DNA of 64,000 bases from SVQP01 sp045587385 (GCA_045587385.1 JAZNCE010000120.1:62001-126000), one strand, 5' to 3'; shown: positions 9,137 to 18,763, counted from the first letter of the stretch. The notes: generated by a model from the sequence alone, not told the origin. Made by a program: numbers and translations.

Positions 9137-10184
9137 GTTCTTCTCCCGCAAGCCTGGTGAGATCAAGGCATACGTGCCGGGCGAACAGCCCAGAAACGTG
9201 CAGCAGCTCATCAAGCTCAACACCAACGAATCGCCCTTCCCGCCCGCTCCCGAGGTCATAGATGCAGTAGCGGCTGCGGCACAGAAGGCAAACTTGTATT
9301 GTGATCCTACCATGTTAAAGCTGCGAGAGGATCTTGCAAGCATTTACGGCTATACCCCCGATTTTTTTACGCTGGGTAACGGCTCGGACGAGCTTTTGTC
9401 CTTTGCATTCCTTGCGTTTTGCAACAAAGAGATCGGTGTAGCATACGCGGATATTACCTACGGCTTTTACAGCGTGCTCTCCCGTCTGTATGCGACGGAT
9501 ACCAAGATCATACCGCTGGATGCGCAGTATTGCATCAACCCCGAGGATTATACGGCTTTAGGCAGAACGATTTTCATTGCCAACCCCAACGCCCCCACAG
9601 GCATTGCGCTGACGCGCGCGCAGATTGAGGGTATCCTGCAAGCCAATCCCGATAACGTGGTGGTCATTGACCAGGCGTACGTGGACTTTGGTGCAGAGTG
9701 CGCAATTCCTTTGGTGGAAAAGTACGACAATCTGCTTGTGGTCAACACCTTCTCCAAATCCCGCAGCTTTGCGGGCGGCAGAGTAGGCTTTGCAGTAGCG
9801 CAGCCTGCGCTGATCGCGGATCTGGAAACAATTCGCAATTCCATCAACCCGTATAACGTAAACTCGCTCTCGCAGGCTGCTGCGCACGCCATCCTGCAGC
9901 ATAACGATTATTACATGCAAAATTGCAGCATCGTTGCCCAGAACCGCGAGTATCTGATAAAGCAACTTGATGCGCTGGGCTTTACTACGCTTCCCTCCCT
10001 GACCAATTTCGTGTTTACAGGGCATCCCGCTATTTCGGGTGAGCAGCTGTATCTGCAGCTCAAGCAACGTGCCATTTTGGTACGCTACTTCGATTCTCCC
10101 AGACTTCGCGACTTCTGCCGTATCACAATAGGCACGCGCGAGCAGGTCGATGCCCTGCTGGGTGCCATCAGATCCATCCTCTGA
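9129..10184 (+). CDS. hisC: Histidinol-phosphate aminotransferase
   Basis: 351-residue fold-type I PLP enzyme converting imidazole-acetol phosphate to histidinol phosphate. Visible are the LNTNESPFPPAPEV N-terminal motif, NPNAPTG near 155, the aspartate of VVIDQAYVDF, and the PLP lysine in NTFSKSRSFAGGRVG. Start lies within the end of hisD. Confidence 0.96.
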   Translation: MSKFFSRKPGEIKAYVPGEQPRNVQQLIKLNTNESPFPPAPEVIDAVAAAAQKANLYCDPTMLKLREDLASIYGYTPDFFTLGNGSDELLSFAFLAFCNKEIGVAYADITYGFYSVLSRLYATDTKIIPLDAQYCINPEDYTALGRTIFIANPNAPTGIALTRAQIEGILQANPDNVVVIDQAYVDFGAECAIPLVEKYDNLLVVNTFSKSRSFAGGRVGFAVAQPALIADLETIRNSINPYNVNSLSQAAAHAILQHNDYYMQNCSIVAQNREYLIKQLDALGFTTLPSLTNFVFTGHPAISGEQLYLQLKQRAILVRYFDSPRLRDFCRITIGTREQVDALLGAIRSIL

Positions 10185-10198
10185 AAGGAGAACTTTTC

Positions 10199-10786
10199 AT
10201 GAGAACTTGTGAAATTAAAAGAAAGACCAATGAAACCGATATCGCCCTTACCTTAAATCTTGACGGAACGGGCAGCTCCGAAATCAAAACCGATTGCGGC
10301 TTTCTCGCACACATGCTGACATTGTTTGCGCGCCACGGCGGATTTGATCTGACCGTGAGCTGCAAAGGAGACAGCGAGGTGGACTTCCACCACACCGCAG
10401 AGGATATCGGCATTTGCCTGGGGCAAGCATTTGCAAAGGCACTTGGCGATTGCAAGGGCATTTGCAGATACGGTGATATCATTCTGCCCATGGATGAAGC
10501 CCTCATGCTTTGCGCAGTGGATATTTCGGGTCGCCCCTATCTTGGCTACAGCGTGGAAATCCCCGCTGCACGCGTGGGTGATTTTGATACCGAGCTTGCA
10601 GAGGAATTCTGGTTGGCGTTCGTGCGTCACGCAGGCATGACGCTGCACTTCAGAATGCTTGCGGGCAAAAATTCGCACCACATCATTGAAGCAGAGTTCA
10701 AGGCAGCTGCGCGCGTGCTTGCCAAGGCTTGCACCGTTGACGCTGCAAAAGCAGACCAAATTCCTTCCACCAAAGGTGTATTATGA
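10199..10786 (+). CDS. hisB: Imidazoleglycerol-phosphate dehydratase
   Basis: 195-residue monofunctional dehydratase. Metal-binding His/Glu clusters DFHHTAEDIGI near 61 and SHHIIEAEFKA near 156 are intact. No HAD phosphatase domain is fused, so the histidinol-phosphate phosphatase must be encoded elsewhere. AAAGGAG precedes the ATG; hisH overlaps by 4 nt. Confidence 0.97.
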   Translation: MRTCEIKRKTNETDIALTLNLDGTGSSEIKTDCGFLAHMLTLFARHGGFDLTVSCKGDSEVDFHHTAEDIGICLGQAFAKALGDCKGICRYGDIILPMDEALMLCAVDISGRPYLGYSVEIPAARVGDFDTELAEEFWLAFVRHAGMTLHFRMLAGKNSHHIIEAEFKAAARVLAKACTVDAAKADQIPSTKGVL

Positions 10787-11421
10787 TTACGATTATCGAC
10801 TACGGCGTGGGAAACCTCTTTTCCCTTGCCTGCTCGTTTGAAAAGATCGGCGAGCAAGTATGCATCACCTCTGATGCGCAGACGATTTTGCAGGCAGAGC
10901 GCATCGTATTGCCGGGCGTAGGTGCATTTGAAGATGCAGCAAATAAGCTTCGTCAAAGCGGACTGGATGCCATTGTCAAGCAAAAAGCGGCTGCAGGCAC
11001 GCCCATTTTGGGCATTTGTCTTGGCATGCAGATGCTGTTTGACAAAAGCTTTGAATTTGGCGAGCACGAGGGACTTGGATTGATTCCCGGTGCGGTCTGT
11101 CCGATCGCGCCCGTGATCGGAGACCTCAAGACTCCGCAGATGGGCTGGAACGCGCTCATTTTTCCCAAGGATAAACCCAAGCACCCTATTTTCAAATACG
11201 TAAACGAGGGGGATCACGTATATTTCGTGCACTCTTACGCTGCTATGCAATGTGATGCTTCGGTCAGTGCTCTGACCGAATACGGCTCGCTTCTGACCGC
11301 TGCCGCATGCCGCGGTAACGTATGCGGCACACAGTTCCATCCCGAAAAGAGCGGTCGCGTGGGGCTTGAGATTCTGCGCGCATTCACTGAATTTGACCCT
11401 CAATCCACCAAGGAGGTTTGA
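10783..11421 (+). CDS. hisH: Imidazole glycerol phosphate synthase, glutamine amidotransferase subunit
   Basis: 212-residue class I glutaminase that supplies ammonia to HisF. Catalytic triad is seen as Cys in ILGICLGMQML near residue 80 and His/Glu in CGTQFHPEKS near 187-189; the N-terminal ITIIDYGVGNL is typical. It starts within hisB (ATGA). Confidence 0.96.
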   Translation: MITIIDYGVGNLFSLACSFEKIGEQVCITSDAQTILQAERIVLPGVGAFEDAANKLRQSGLDAIVKQKAAAGTPILGICLGMQMLFDKSFEFGEHEGLGLIPGAVCPIAPVIGDLKTPQMGWNALIFPKDKPKHPIFKYVNEGDHVYFVHSYAAMQCDASVSALTEYGSLLTAAACRGNVCGTQFHPEKSGRVGLEILRAFTEFDPQSTKEV

Positions 11422-11425
11422 TAAC

Positions 11426-12145
11426 ATGATACTTTTCCCTGCTATAGACCTCATTGGCGGTAAGGCGGTACGCCTGACCAAGGGCGATTACGCGCAAATG
11501 ACGGTTTACAATGACGATCCAGTTGCGGTCGCTAAGTCCTTCGAGGACGCGGGTGCAACACATATTCACGTGGTAGACTTGGAAGGCGCACGTGACGGCA
11601 CGACCCCCAATTTTGAAACGGTTTGTGCCATTATCCGAAACACTTCCCTCAAATTAGAGATTGGCGGCGGCATCCGCGATATGCAGACCGTGGAAAAATA
11701 CCTGGGCGCAGGCGCATTCCGCGTCATTCTCGGCACGGCTGCACTGACAGCCCCGGATTTTCTCAAGGCTGCGGTTGCAAAATACGGTGACAAGATTGCC
11801 GTGGGCGCAGACCTGCGTGACGGCATGGTCGCCACGCACGGCTGGCTGCAGACCTCAAGCGTTTCCGGCGCGGAGTTTATCCGTTCCATGCAAGAGATCG
11901 GCGTGCGCGTGATCATCTGTACCGACATTTCCAAGGACGGCGTCATGGGCGGCACCAACCGTGCGCTGTATCAGTCCCTGCAAGCCGAATTCCCGCAGAT
12001 GTGCTTTACCGCATCGGGCGGCATTTCGGATATAGAAACGGTCAAGGCACTTGCCGATATGCACATGTACGGCGCTATCTTGGGCAAAGCACTCTACACG
12101 GGTGCGATCAACCTTGCAGACGCGGTACGGGAGGTGGCAGAATGA
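11426..12145 (+). CDS. hisA: Phosphoribosylformimino-5-aminoimidazole carboxamide ribotide isomerase
   Basis: 239-residue (beta-alpha)8 barrel. The true start is the ATG at 11426, after AAGGAGG and giving the family N terminus MILFPAIDLIGGKAVRL, rather than an upstream in-frame start inside hisH. The two catalytic aspartates are in PAIDL (strand 1) and TDISKDG; the phosphate sites LEIGGGIR and ASGGISD are present. hisF overlaps by 4 nt. Confidence 0.96.
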   Translation: MILFPAIDLIGGKAVRLTKGDYAQMTVYNDDPVAVAKSFEDAGATHIHVVDLEGARDGTTPNFETVCAIIRNTSLKLEIGGGIRDMQTVEKYLGAGAFRVILGTAALTAPDFLKAAVAKYGDKIAVGADLRDGMVATHGWLQTSSVSGAEFIRSMQEIGVRVIICTDISKDGVMGGTNRALYQSLQAEFPQMCFTASGGISDIETVKALADMHMYGAILGKALYTGAINLADAVREVAE

Positions 12146-12900
12146 TCACCAAACGTATCATTCCCTGCCTGGACGTCAAAGACGGCAGAGTGGTCAAGGG
12201 CGTTAACTTTGCAGGTCTGCGCGACGTCAATTCGCCCGTGGAGCTTGCCAAATACTATAGCGACAACGGCGCTGACGAGCTTGTTTTTTATGATATCGCT
12301 GCATCGGCTGCAGATCGTGCCCTGTTTACCGATATTTTGACAGAGACCGCCAGAAACGTTTTTATCCCGCTTACGGTGGGCGGCGGCATCAATGCGCTTT
12401 CCGACTTTGAACGCGTACTTGCCTGTGGTGCGGACAAGGTCAGCGTCAATACGGGTGCTATCAAGAATCCCGACCTGATCTATGACGCAGCGCGCCGATA
12501 CGGCAGCCAATGCGTCGTGCTTTCCGCAGATATCAAGCGCGTGGACGGCACTTTCCGCATTTTTGCCAAGGGCGGACGCGAAAACACCGGCATCGAGGCT
12601 CTGGAATGGGTCAGACGCGCCGAGCAAAACGGTGCGGGCGAGATCGTGGTCAATTCCATTGACACCGACGGCGTCAAGCAAGGCTTTGACCTGGAAATGC
12701 TGCAGGCGGTATGCGATACAGTCAAGATACCCGTGATTGCATCGGGCGGTGCGGGCAGCGTGCAGGACTTTATTACCCTTTTCAAAACTGTACCCGGTGT
12801 GGATGCGGGGCTTGCCGCATCGGTATTCCATTTCGGAGAAATAAAAATTCCCTCGCTCAAAGCAAAGCTTGCCGAGCAAGGGATCGTTGTGAGGTTATAA
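12142..12900 (+). CDS. hisF: Imidazole glycerol phosphate synthase cyclase subunit
   Basis: 252-residue TIM barrel that uses ammonia from HisH to form imidazoleglycerol phosphate and AICAR. The ATG at 12142 gives the typical N terminus ITKRIIPCLDVKDGRVVKG, with catalytic Asp in CLDVKDG and the second Asp in VLSADIKR. A longer in-frame start within hisA is discounted. Confidence 0.97.
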   Translation: MITKRIIPCLDVKDGRVVKGVNFAGLRDVNSPVELAKYYSDNGADELVFYDIAASAADRALFTDILTETARNVFIPLTVGGGINALSDFERVLACGADKVSVNTGAIKNPDLIYDAARRYGSQCVVLSADIKRVDGTFRIFAKGGRENTGIEALEWVRRAEQNGAGEIVVNSIDTDGVKQGFDLEMLQAVCDTVKIPVIASGGAGSVQDFITLFKTVPGVDAGLAASVFHFGEIKIPSLKAKLAEQGIVVRL

Positions 12901-12901
12901 A

Positions 12902-13549
12902 ATGATTGATATAAAGGATTTGAAATTTGATCAGAACGGACTCATCCCCGCAATCGTGGTGGATGCAGCCGACGGCAAGGTGCTCATGCTTGCCTATATG
13001 AACGCAGAGAGCCTGCAGATCACCATGGACGAAGGCACGACCTGCTTTTGGTCGCGCTCCAGACAAGAGCTTTGGAGAAAGGGCGAAACATCTGGCAACC
13101 GCCAGCACGTGCTGTGCATCAAGGCGGACTGCGACCGAGACACCTTGACCGTGCTTGTCAATAAGGACGGCCCCGCCTGCCACACGGGCGCAGAGACATG
13201 CTTTAACGATCTGCTTTACACAAGCGGCACGCAGGAGCCTTTCTCTCTTAAAACCTTAGAGGCACTGCTTGCCGACAGACGCGAAAAGATGCCCGAGGGC
13301 TCTTATACCACCTATCTGTTTGCCAAGGGCATGGACAAGATACTCAAAAAGGTGGGCGAGGAATCCACCGAGGTCATCATTGCGGGCAAAAATCAGGATA
13401 AGGCTGAAGCTATTTATGAGATTGCGGACCTTGCCTATCACGTCATGGTCATGATGAACGAAATGGGCATCTCGGTCGACGAGGTCAAGGCAGAGCTTGC
13501 CTCCAGACACATCATTGACCATAAGGTCAAGCAGGAAAAAATGAAATAA
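12902..13549 (+). CDS. hisI: Bifunctional phosphoribosyl-AMP cyclohydrolase / phosphoribosyl-ATP pyrophosphatase
   Basis: 215-residue HisIE fusion performing steps 2 and 3 of the pathway. Residues 1-110 are the cyclohydrolase (VLMLAYMNAESL, FWSRSRQELWRKGETSGN, zinc Cys/Asp around DCDRDT and CHTGAETCF). Residues 120-205 are the pyrophosphohydrolase (LFAKGMDKILKKVGEESTEV with the acidic metal site, then EIADLAYHVMVMM). Last gene of the operon, one base after hisF. Confidence 0.97.
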   Translation: MIDIKDLKFDQNGLIPAIVVDAADGKVLMLAYMNAESLQITMDEGTTCFWSRSRQELWRKGETSGNRQHVLCIKADCDRDTLTVLVNKDGPACHTGAETCFNDLLYTSGTQEPFSLKTLEALLADRREKMPEGSYTTYLFAKGMDKILKKVGEESTEVIIAGKNQDKAEAIYEIADLAYHVMVMMNEMGISVDEVKAELASRHIIDHKVKQEKMK

Positions 13550-13552
13550 TCA

Positions 13553-13588
13553 AAAATCCCAACAGGCGCGAAAACCTGTTGGGATTTT
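13553..13588. terminator. Bidirectional terminator between his operon and the convergent oxidoreductase gene
   Basis: A 14-bp stem (AAAATCCCAACAGG and complement) with an 8-nt loop, followed by GTTTTT on the plus strand. It sits 4 bp after hisIE and 10 bp after the minus-strand gene, and A-rich flanks serve the other strand. Confidence 0.85.
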
Positions 13589-13597
13589 GTTTTTAAG

Positions 13598-14797
13598 TTA
13601 ATTTCTTTCGCAAAACGCGCCGTTGGTGAAGTCCGGGAAGTCGACGGGTGCGCCGCCCTTGGCGATAGACATTTCGGACAGCGGGGTGACAGCCATCCAT
13701 GCTGCTGCATCGTAGACGTCAATGGGGCAAGGCGTACCGTTGCGGACTGCCTCGATAAATGCGTCGTAGACCAAGCCGTCCATGCCGCCGTGGCCGCCGC
13801 GCAGTCCCTCCTTGAGATACTTCTCCCAAACGGGATGCTCGTACTTTTCCAGGTACTTTTCCGCGTTGTTCCACTGTACGGACCAATTCCAATGGTCCGC
13901 GGGAGTAAAATCGGAATCCAGGTAAATCGAGTTGTTATCTTCCATATACATACCCAGCGTGCCGCGAACGGTAAATCTGCGGCTGTAGGCTCTGGGCAGT
14001 GTGGTATCCAGGCTGAGCGAGATGGTCTCACCGTTGGCACACTTGATGATGGTGGTGACTACGTCACCCTGCGCGAAATTCGCAGTACGCAGCGCAGGAT
14101 CGACGTTTTCATGCTGCTTTGCATATTCGTTCATGCCGCGCGACTTGCTTGCCACGGAAACGAGCGACAAAAAGCGGTTGCCGCGGTTGATATCCAGAAT
14201 CTGTGCGATGGGTCCAAGCTCGTGCGTGGGGTAATTCTCGCAGTTTCTGTGCAGATAATTGCGCAGTCTGTAGTGTCTGTTTTCCTTGCCGAGTGCGATC
14301 TCGTCGCGCAGGTCGTGACAATAGCCGCCCTCGCAATGTACGATCTCGCCGAACAGCCCCTGCTTGATCATGTTCATGACCATCATTTCGGTGCGACCAT
14401 AGCAGCAGTTTTCAAGGAACATAAAGGGCGTTCCTGTCTGCTCGTAGGTGCGCACCAGATCCCAGCATTGATCGATGGAGTACGCGCCGCCAACCTCCAT
14501 ACCGACGGCAATGCCCTTTTGCATCGCTTCAATGGCGATCGGTACGTGGGATTCCCAGGAGGAAAGAATCATCACCGCATCTGCAAGCTCCTTATTGAGA
14601 ACGTCATGCCAATTCGTGCTTGCAAAGGGTGCAGGTTGACCGTGGCGCACAACGGTATCCACGCCCCACTGTACTCTATCCTCATATGTGTCGCATACAG
14701 CGGTCACGACCATGTTATCCATTTCCAACAAACAATGCTCCATCATATATTGACCGCGGCAACCAATGCCCACGACAGCCACTCTTACTTTTTCCAC
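13598..14797 (-). CDS. Gfo/Idh/MocA family protein, GH109-like
   Basis: 399 residues. N-terminal Rossmann fold with VAVVGIGCRGQYM dinucleotide loop and the later NCENYPTHELGPIAQ, GGYCHDLRDE and HYRLRNYLHRN segments resembling NAD-dependent GH109 glycosidases, where a Tyr/His set acts by redox-assisted elimination. Actual activity could equally be sugar oxidation. Start chosen at the GTG at 14797, preceded by GGAGG, giving VEKVRVAVVG; a longer start at 14845 lacks a ribosome site and adds no conserved residues. It stands alone, divergent from trkA. Confidence 0.8.
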   Translation of the reverse strand: MEKVRVAVVGIGCRGQYMMEHCLLEMDNMVVTAVCDTYEDRVQWGVDTVVRHGQPAPFASTNWHDVLNKELADAVMILSSWESHVPIAIEAMQKGIAVGMEVGGAYSIDQCWDLVRTYEQTGTPFMFLENCCYGRTEMMVMNMIKQGLFGEIVHCEGGYCHDLRDEIALGKENRHYRLRNYLHRNCENYPTHELGPIAQILDINRGNRFLSLVSVASKSRGMNEYAKQHENVDPALRTANFAQGDVVTTIIKCANGETISLSLDTTLPRAYSRRFTVRGTLGMYMEDNNSIYLDSDFTPADHWNWSVQWNNAEKYLEKYEHPVWEKYLKEGLRGGHGGMDGLVYDAFIEAVRNGTPCPIDVYDAAAWMAVTPLSEMSIAKGGAPVDFPDFTNGAFCERN

Positions 14798-14880
14798 AAC
14801 TGACCTCCGGGGTTGATATTCAAAATTACATAGATAATATATCATATTTCCGCATTTTTGTCAAGAATTTCTCAAAACTA

Positions 14881-14909
14881 TTGCAATGTTTTCTCGGTTG
14901 TGATATAAT
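14881..14909 (+). promoter_or_regulatory. Promoter of trkA-trkH
   Basis: TTGCAA and TATAAT with a 17-nt spacer, 36 bp before the trkA start. Confidence 0.7.
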
Positions 14910-14944
14910 TGATATGTATGTAAACTTCTATATGGAGAAAAGCT

Positions 14945-16300
14945 ATGAGAATTATCATCGTTGGTGCAGGTACGGTAGGTACTGTTATTTGTACCAGACT
15001 TGCACAAGAACATCATAATATTACGCTGATCGACCATAATGTCGCGGTTCTGAATGAAATGAACACCAAGTTTGACGTGATCGGTGTCGAAGGAAACGGT
15101 GCGTCCGTCTCCACCTTGCGCAAAGCAGGCGCAGACAAGGCGGACTTGCTGATTGCCGTAACCAATCAGGACGAGTTGAATATTCTTTGCTGTGCATCCG
15201 CAAAAAAGCTTGGCACCAAGCACACTATTGCGCGTGTGCGTAACCCCGAGTACAGCGAGCTGATGCAGATGATCAAACAGGACCTCAACCTCTCTTTGAC
15301 TATCAATCCCGAGCTGGCGGTTGCCAAAGAGATTTCCCGTATGCTGCGCTTCCCTTTTGCCACCAAGGTGGATACCTGTTATCACGGCAGAGTGGAGCTT
15401 GCGGAGCTTGTGATTGCCGAAGGCTCTCCTCTTTGCGGCATGACCATGGCACAACTGCATACAAAGCTCAATCTGCGCTTTCTGATTTGCGGCGTTTTGC
15501 GCCAAGGTAAGGCGTATATCCCCAAGGGTGATTTTATCCTCGCTGCGGGAGATCAGGTCTGCGTGACCGCTCACGACGAGGAGCTGGTCAACTTCTTTAA
15601 GGCAATAGGCGCGTACAAGCACCCTGTCAAGGACGTTTTAATCGTGGGCGGCGGCAGAATGACCTATTATCTGCTCAACCATCTGCAGAAAACCAAGATC
15701 CGCGCAACCGTCATTGAGCCGGACAAGACGCTTTGCCGCGGACTTGCCGAACGATTTGACTGCAACGTCATCCGTGATGACGGCACCAATCAATCCGTGC
15801 TCAAAGAAGAAGGCATTGCCAACGCTGATGCATTCCTTGCTCTTTCCTCCGAGGATGAAGAAAACGCAATCGTTTCTCTGTACGCAAAAACGCAGGGCAC
15901 CAAAAAAATCATTACGCTGATCAGTGCCATGCAGTACGTGGATCTCTTTAAGGGTATGGGGCTTGACGGCATCGTATCGCCCAAATACTCCACGTCCAAC
16001 GAAATCTTGCGCTACGTAAGATCGCTTGCCGTTACCAAGGACATTGAGATCGAATCCCTGCACAAGCTTATGGAAGATAGCTTTGAAGCGCTTGAATGCG
16101 TGATCAAAGAACCGGTTGAGGGCATTACGGGCATTCCGTTGAAGAACCTCAAGCTCAGACGCGATGTGCTGATCGCAAGCATTGTTCACAAGGACAAAAT
16201 CGTTATTCCTTCCGGTAATGATAAAATGGAAAGCGGCGACACGGTCATACTGTTTACCACGGGTGTTGAAATCAACGACATAAAGGATATTTTAAAGTAA
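14945..16300 (+). CDS. trkA: Trk potassium uptake system peripheral protein TrkA
   Basis: 451 residues with two RCK units: a Rossmann fold at 1-120 (IIIVGAGTVGTVICTRL) plus TrkA-C, then a second Rossmann fold from about 230 (DVLIVGGGRMTYYLL) plus TrkA-C. It binds NAD(H) or ATP on the cytoplasmic face and gates the TrkH channel encoded one base downstream. GGAGAAAAGCT precedes the ATG. Confidence 0.95.
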   Translation: MRIIIVGAGTVGTVICTRLAQEHHNITLIDHNVAVLNEMNTKFDVIGVEGNGASVSTLRKAGADKADLLIAVTNQDELNILCCASAKKLGTKHTIARVRNPEYSELMQMIKQDLNLSLTINPELAVAKEISRMLRFPFATKVDTCYHGRVELAELVIAEGSPLCGMTMAQLHTKLNLRFLICGVLRQGKAYIPKGDFILAAGDQVCVTAHDEELVNFFKAIGAYKHPVKDVLIVGGGRMTYYLLNHLQKTKIRATVIEPDKTLCRGLAERFDCNVIRDDGTNQSVLKEEGIANADAFLALSSEDEENAIVSLYAKTQGTKKIITLISAMQYVDLFKGMGLDGIVSPKYSTSNEILRYVRSLAVTKDIEIESLHKLMEDSFEALECVIKEPVEGITGIPLKNLKLRRDVLIASIVHKDKIVIPSGNDKMESGDTVILFTTGVEINDIKDILK

Positions 16301-16301
16301 T

Positions 16302-17741
16302 ATGAATTATCGCATGCTACGGTATCTGCTGGGATGCATCTTGTTCATCGAAGCCATTCTGATGACGCTGCCCCTGGCTGTATCATTAATCTCGCATGAG
16401 AACATCATGCCTTTCGTATATACGATCGTAATTCTGCTTGTCATTTCGCTGCCATGCGTCATCCTGAAACCCAAAAACACGCACATCTACGCCAGAGAAG
16501 GCTTTGTTTGCGTCAGCGCAGCTTGGATCTTGCTGGCAGTATTCGGTGCTCTCCCCTTTATTTTCAGCGGAACGATCACCAATCCCATAGACGCATTTTT
16601 CGAAACGGTATCGGGCTTTACCACCACGGGTGCGTCCATTCTGCCCGCTGTGGAGCACCTGCCGCGCGGCATCCTGTTCTGGCGTAGCTTTACGCACTGG
16701 ATCGGCGGTATGGGTGTACTGGTATTCATGCTTGCTATTCTGCCAAGCGCAGGCGGCGAAGCGATCCACCTGATGCGCGCAGAGGTGCCCGGCCCCACAA
16801 AGGGCAAGCTTGTGCCCAAGATGCGCCAGACCGCGCTGATCCTTTACGGTATTTACATTGTGTTGACGTTGATAGAGGTTGCATTGCTGCTGATGTGCAA
16901 AATGCCGCTTTACGACGCAATCGTCAATTCCTTTTCAACTGCCGGTACAGGTGGCTTCTCGGTGCTGAATAATTCCATTGCCGGCTATAACAGCCCTGCG
17001 GTTGAGTGGATAATTGCCGTTTTCATGCTGCTGTTCGGCATTAACTTCAATCTGTTCTTCTTCATTTTGATCGGAAGAATCAAGGAAGTGTTTAAAAGCG
17101 AGGAACTGCGCGCTTATCTTTGCGTAGTAATTGCTTCAGTAGCGGTCATTTTGATCAACACCTATCATATGTTCGACTCCTTCGGACAAGGCTTACGTGC
17201 CGTCTTCTTCCAGGTTTCGTCTATCATGACAACAACCGGATTCTGCACGACAGAGTTCAACGAATGGCCCGTACTATCCAAAACAGTGCTCGTCATGCTT
17301 ATGATGATTGGTGCTTGTGCCGGATCTACCGGTGGCGGCTTGAAAATCTCGCGTATCATGATCTTATGCAAGAACATTGTCCGCGAGATCAAGCACATGA
17401 TCAGACCCAGATCCGTGAACGTTGTTCGCGTAGACGGAGAGGTTGTGCCCGATGAAACGCTTCGCTCCGCTACGGGATATTTGACGGTTTACATTCTGGT
17501 GACGATTGTAACAATGCTGATTATTTCCATCGACGGCATCAGCATGGAAACCAATCTGACCGCAGCAATCTCCTGCGTCAACAACATCGGTCCTGCACTT
17601 GGTGAATTCGGTGCCTTTGGCAACTTTACGCCCTATTCCGACCTTTCCACGTTTGTGCTCTCGTTTGCAATGCTGTTTGGCAGATTGGAGCTTGTACCCA
17701 TGCTGGTACTGTTCTCCCCCTACGTATGGAAAAAGAGATAA
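16302..17741 (+). CDS. trkH: Trk-type potassium transporter membrane subunit
   Basis: 479-residue polytopic protein with the TrkH/KtrB pore repeats. Family segments visible: FETVSGFTTTGASIL (first filter region), HWIGGMGVLVF, NSFSTAGTGGFSV (second filter), ACAGSTGGGLKISR and SCVNNIGPALGEFG. It mediates K+ (with Na+ or H+) uptake with TrkA. Confidence 0.95.
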   Translation: MNYRMLRYLLGCILFIEAILMTLPLAVSLISHENIMPFVYTIVILLVISLPCVILKPKNTHIYAREGFVCVSAAWILLAVFGALPFIFSGTITNPIDAFFETVSGFTTTGASILPAVEHLPRGILFWRSFTHWIGGMGVLVFMLAILPSAGGEAIHLMRAEVPGPTKGKLVPKMRQTALILYGIYIVLTLIEVALLLMCKMPLYDAIVNSFSTAGTGGFSVLNNSIAGYNSPAVEWIIAVFMLLFGINFNLFFFILIGRIKEVFKSEELRAYLCVVIASVAVILINTYHMFDSFGQGLRAVFFQVSSIMTTTGFCTTEFNEWPVLSKTVLVMLMMIGACAGSTGGGLKISRIMILCKNIVREIKHMIRPRSVNVVRVDGEVVPDETLRSATGYLTVYILVTIVTMLIISIDGISMETNLTAAISCVNNIGPALGEFGAFGNFTPYSDLSTFVLSFAMLFGRLELVPMLVLFSPYVWKKR

Positions 17742-17750
17742 CAAAAAATG

Positions 17751-17777
17751 ACGGCGAAGGCTTTTTAGCCTTCGCCG
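17751..17777. terminator. Bidirectional terminator after trkH
   Basis: 12-bp perfect stem ACGGCGAAGGCT with a 3-nt loop and a following TTTTCTTT; it also lies just past the convergent minus-strand operon end at 17785. Confidence 0.9.
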
Positions 17778-17784
17778 TTTTTCT

Positions 17785-18753
17785 TTATTTGGTTACGTTT
17801 TCGGGATTCCCTTGGCTTCTGTATGCTGCAAGCACGAGTCTGACGACCTTGGCAGCCTCTGCTCCGTCGATTGCAAAGTGTCTTCCCGTAGCTGCGCAGT
17901 CATAAAAATCTGCGATCAGTGCGCCATGGCCGGAGCCGTAGCATGCTTTTCCAAGCGCCAATGCTCCCTCCTCGTAGTGCTCGTGGCGGTTGCCGTACAA
18001 AACGTCCTTGGGCATGATCTTGAGCCATTCCCCGTCCGCACGTACGGTCAGCTCGACCGGGCAATCGGTTGCACCGCCGTTGGTCGCATAGAAGGTAAAG
18101 CCCTGATTGGGCTTGCCTGCTAAGATCACGGCTGTATCCTCAACCTCAATATCCTCTGACAGAGTCATGCAGGAAACACTAGCGCAAAGCTTCTCCGGCA
18201 TGCCGACAAACCATTGCACCAGATCCAGCGTGTGCAACGCTTGATTGATCAGCACCCCACCGCCCTCGGTCTCCCATTTTCCTCTCCATGCGCCGGAAGC
18301 ATAATATGCAGCATCTCTGTACCACGTCACACTAGCGGTCGCACAGAGGCTTTTTTTGCCCTCCAAATAGGACTTGACGGCAAGATTGGCTGCATTGTAT
18401 CTGTTTTGCAGACATACGCCCAGCTGAGCCTTGCTGTTTTTTTCAGCCTCCAGGATGCGAGGGATATCTTCTTCTCTGATACACAGAGGCTTTTCGCAAA
18501 GCACGTTGATTCCCCGCTCCAAAGCAGCGATGATCATGTCGGCATGCAGGTAATGCGGTGTGCAGATATGTACCACGTCGATCTGCTCGCGTTCCAGCAT
18601 CTCCACGTAATCCGTATAATGATGTTGCCCCGGAGCATTGCGCAAGGCGGTTTCATTGACGTCACACACCGCTACGATCTCATGCCCCTGACTATGAAGC
18701 ACCTGCTCATGCAGCTTGGCTATATTACCGTAACCGATTATGGCAGATCTCAT
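17785..18753 (-). CDS. Gfo/Idh/MocA family oxidoreductase A
   Basis: 322-residue NAD(P)-dependent sugar or inositol-type dehydrogenase. N-terminal IIGYGNIAKLHEQVL dinucleotide fold and the conserved VLCEKPLC lysine motif near 92, then the substrate domain with GGGVLINQALHTLDL. ATG at 18753 follows AAGGAGAA; a further upstream start inside the preceding gene is rejected. Last gene of a four-gene minus-strand operon transcribed away from the glucuronate operon; the substrate is not evident. Confidence 0.88.
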   Translation of the reverse strand: MRSAIIGYGNIAKLHEQVLHSQGHEIVAVCDVNETALRNAPGQHHYTDYVEMLEREQIDVVHICTPHYLHADMIIAALERGINVLCEKPLCIREEDIPRILEAEKNSKAQLGVCLQNRYNAANLAVKSYLEGKKSLCATASVTWYRDAAYYASGAWRGKWETEGGGVLINQALHTLDLVQWFVGMPEKLCASVSCMTLSEDIEVEDTAVILAGKPNQGFTFYATNGGATDCPVELTVRADGEWLKIMPKDVLYGNRHEHYEEGALALGKACYGSGHGALIADFYDCAATGRHFAIDGAEAAKVVRLVLAAYRSQGNPENVTK

Positions 18754-18763
18754 AAAATTCTCC

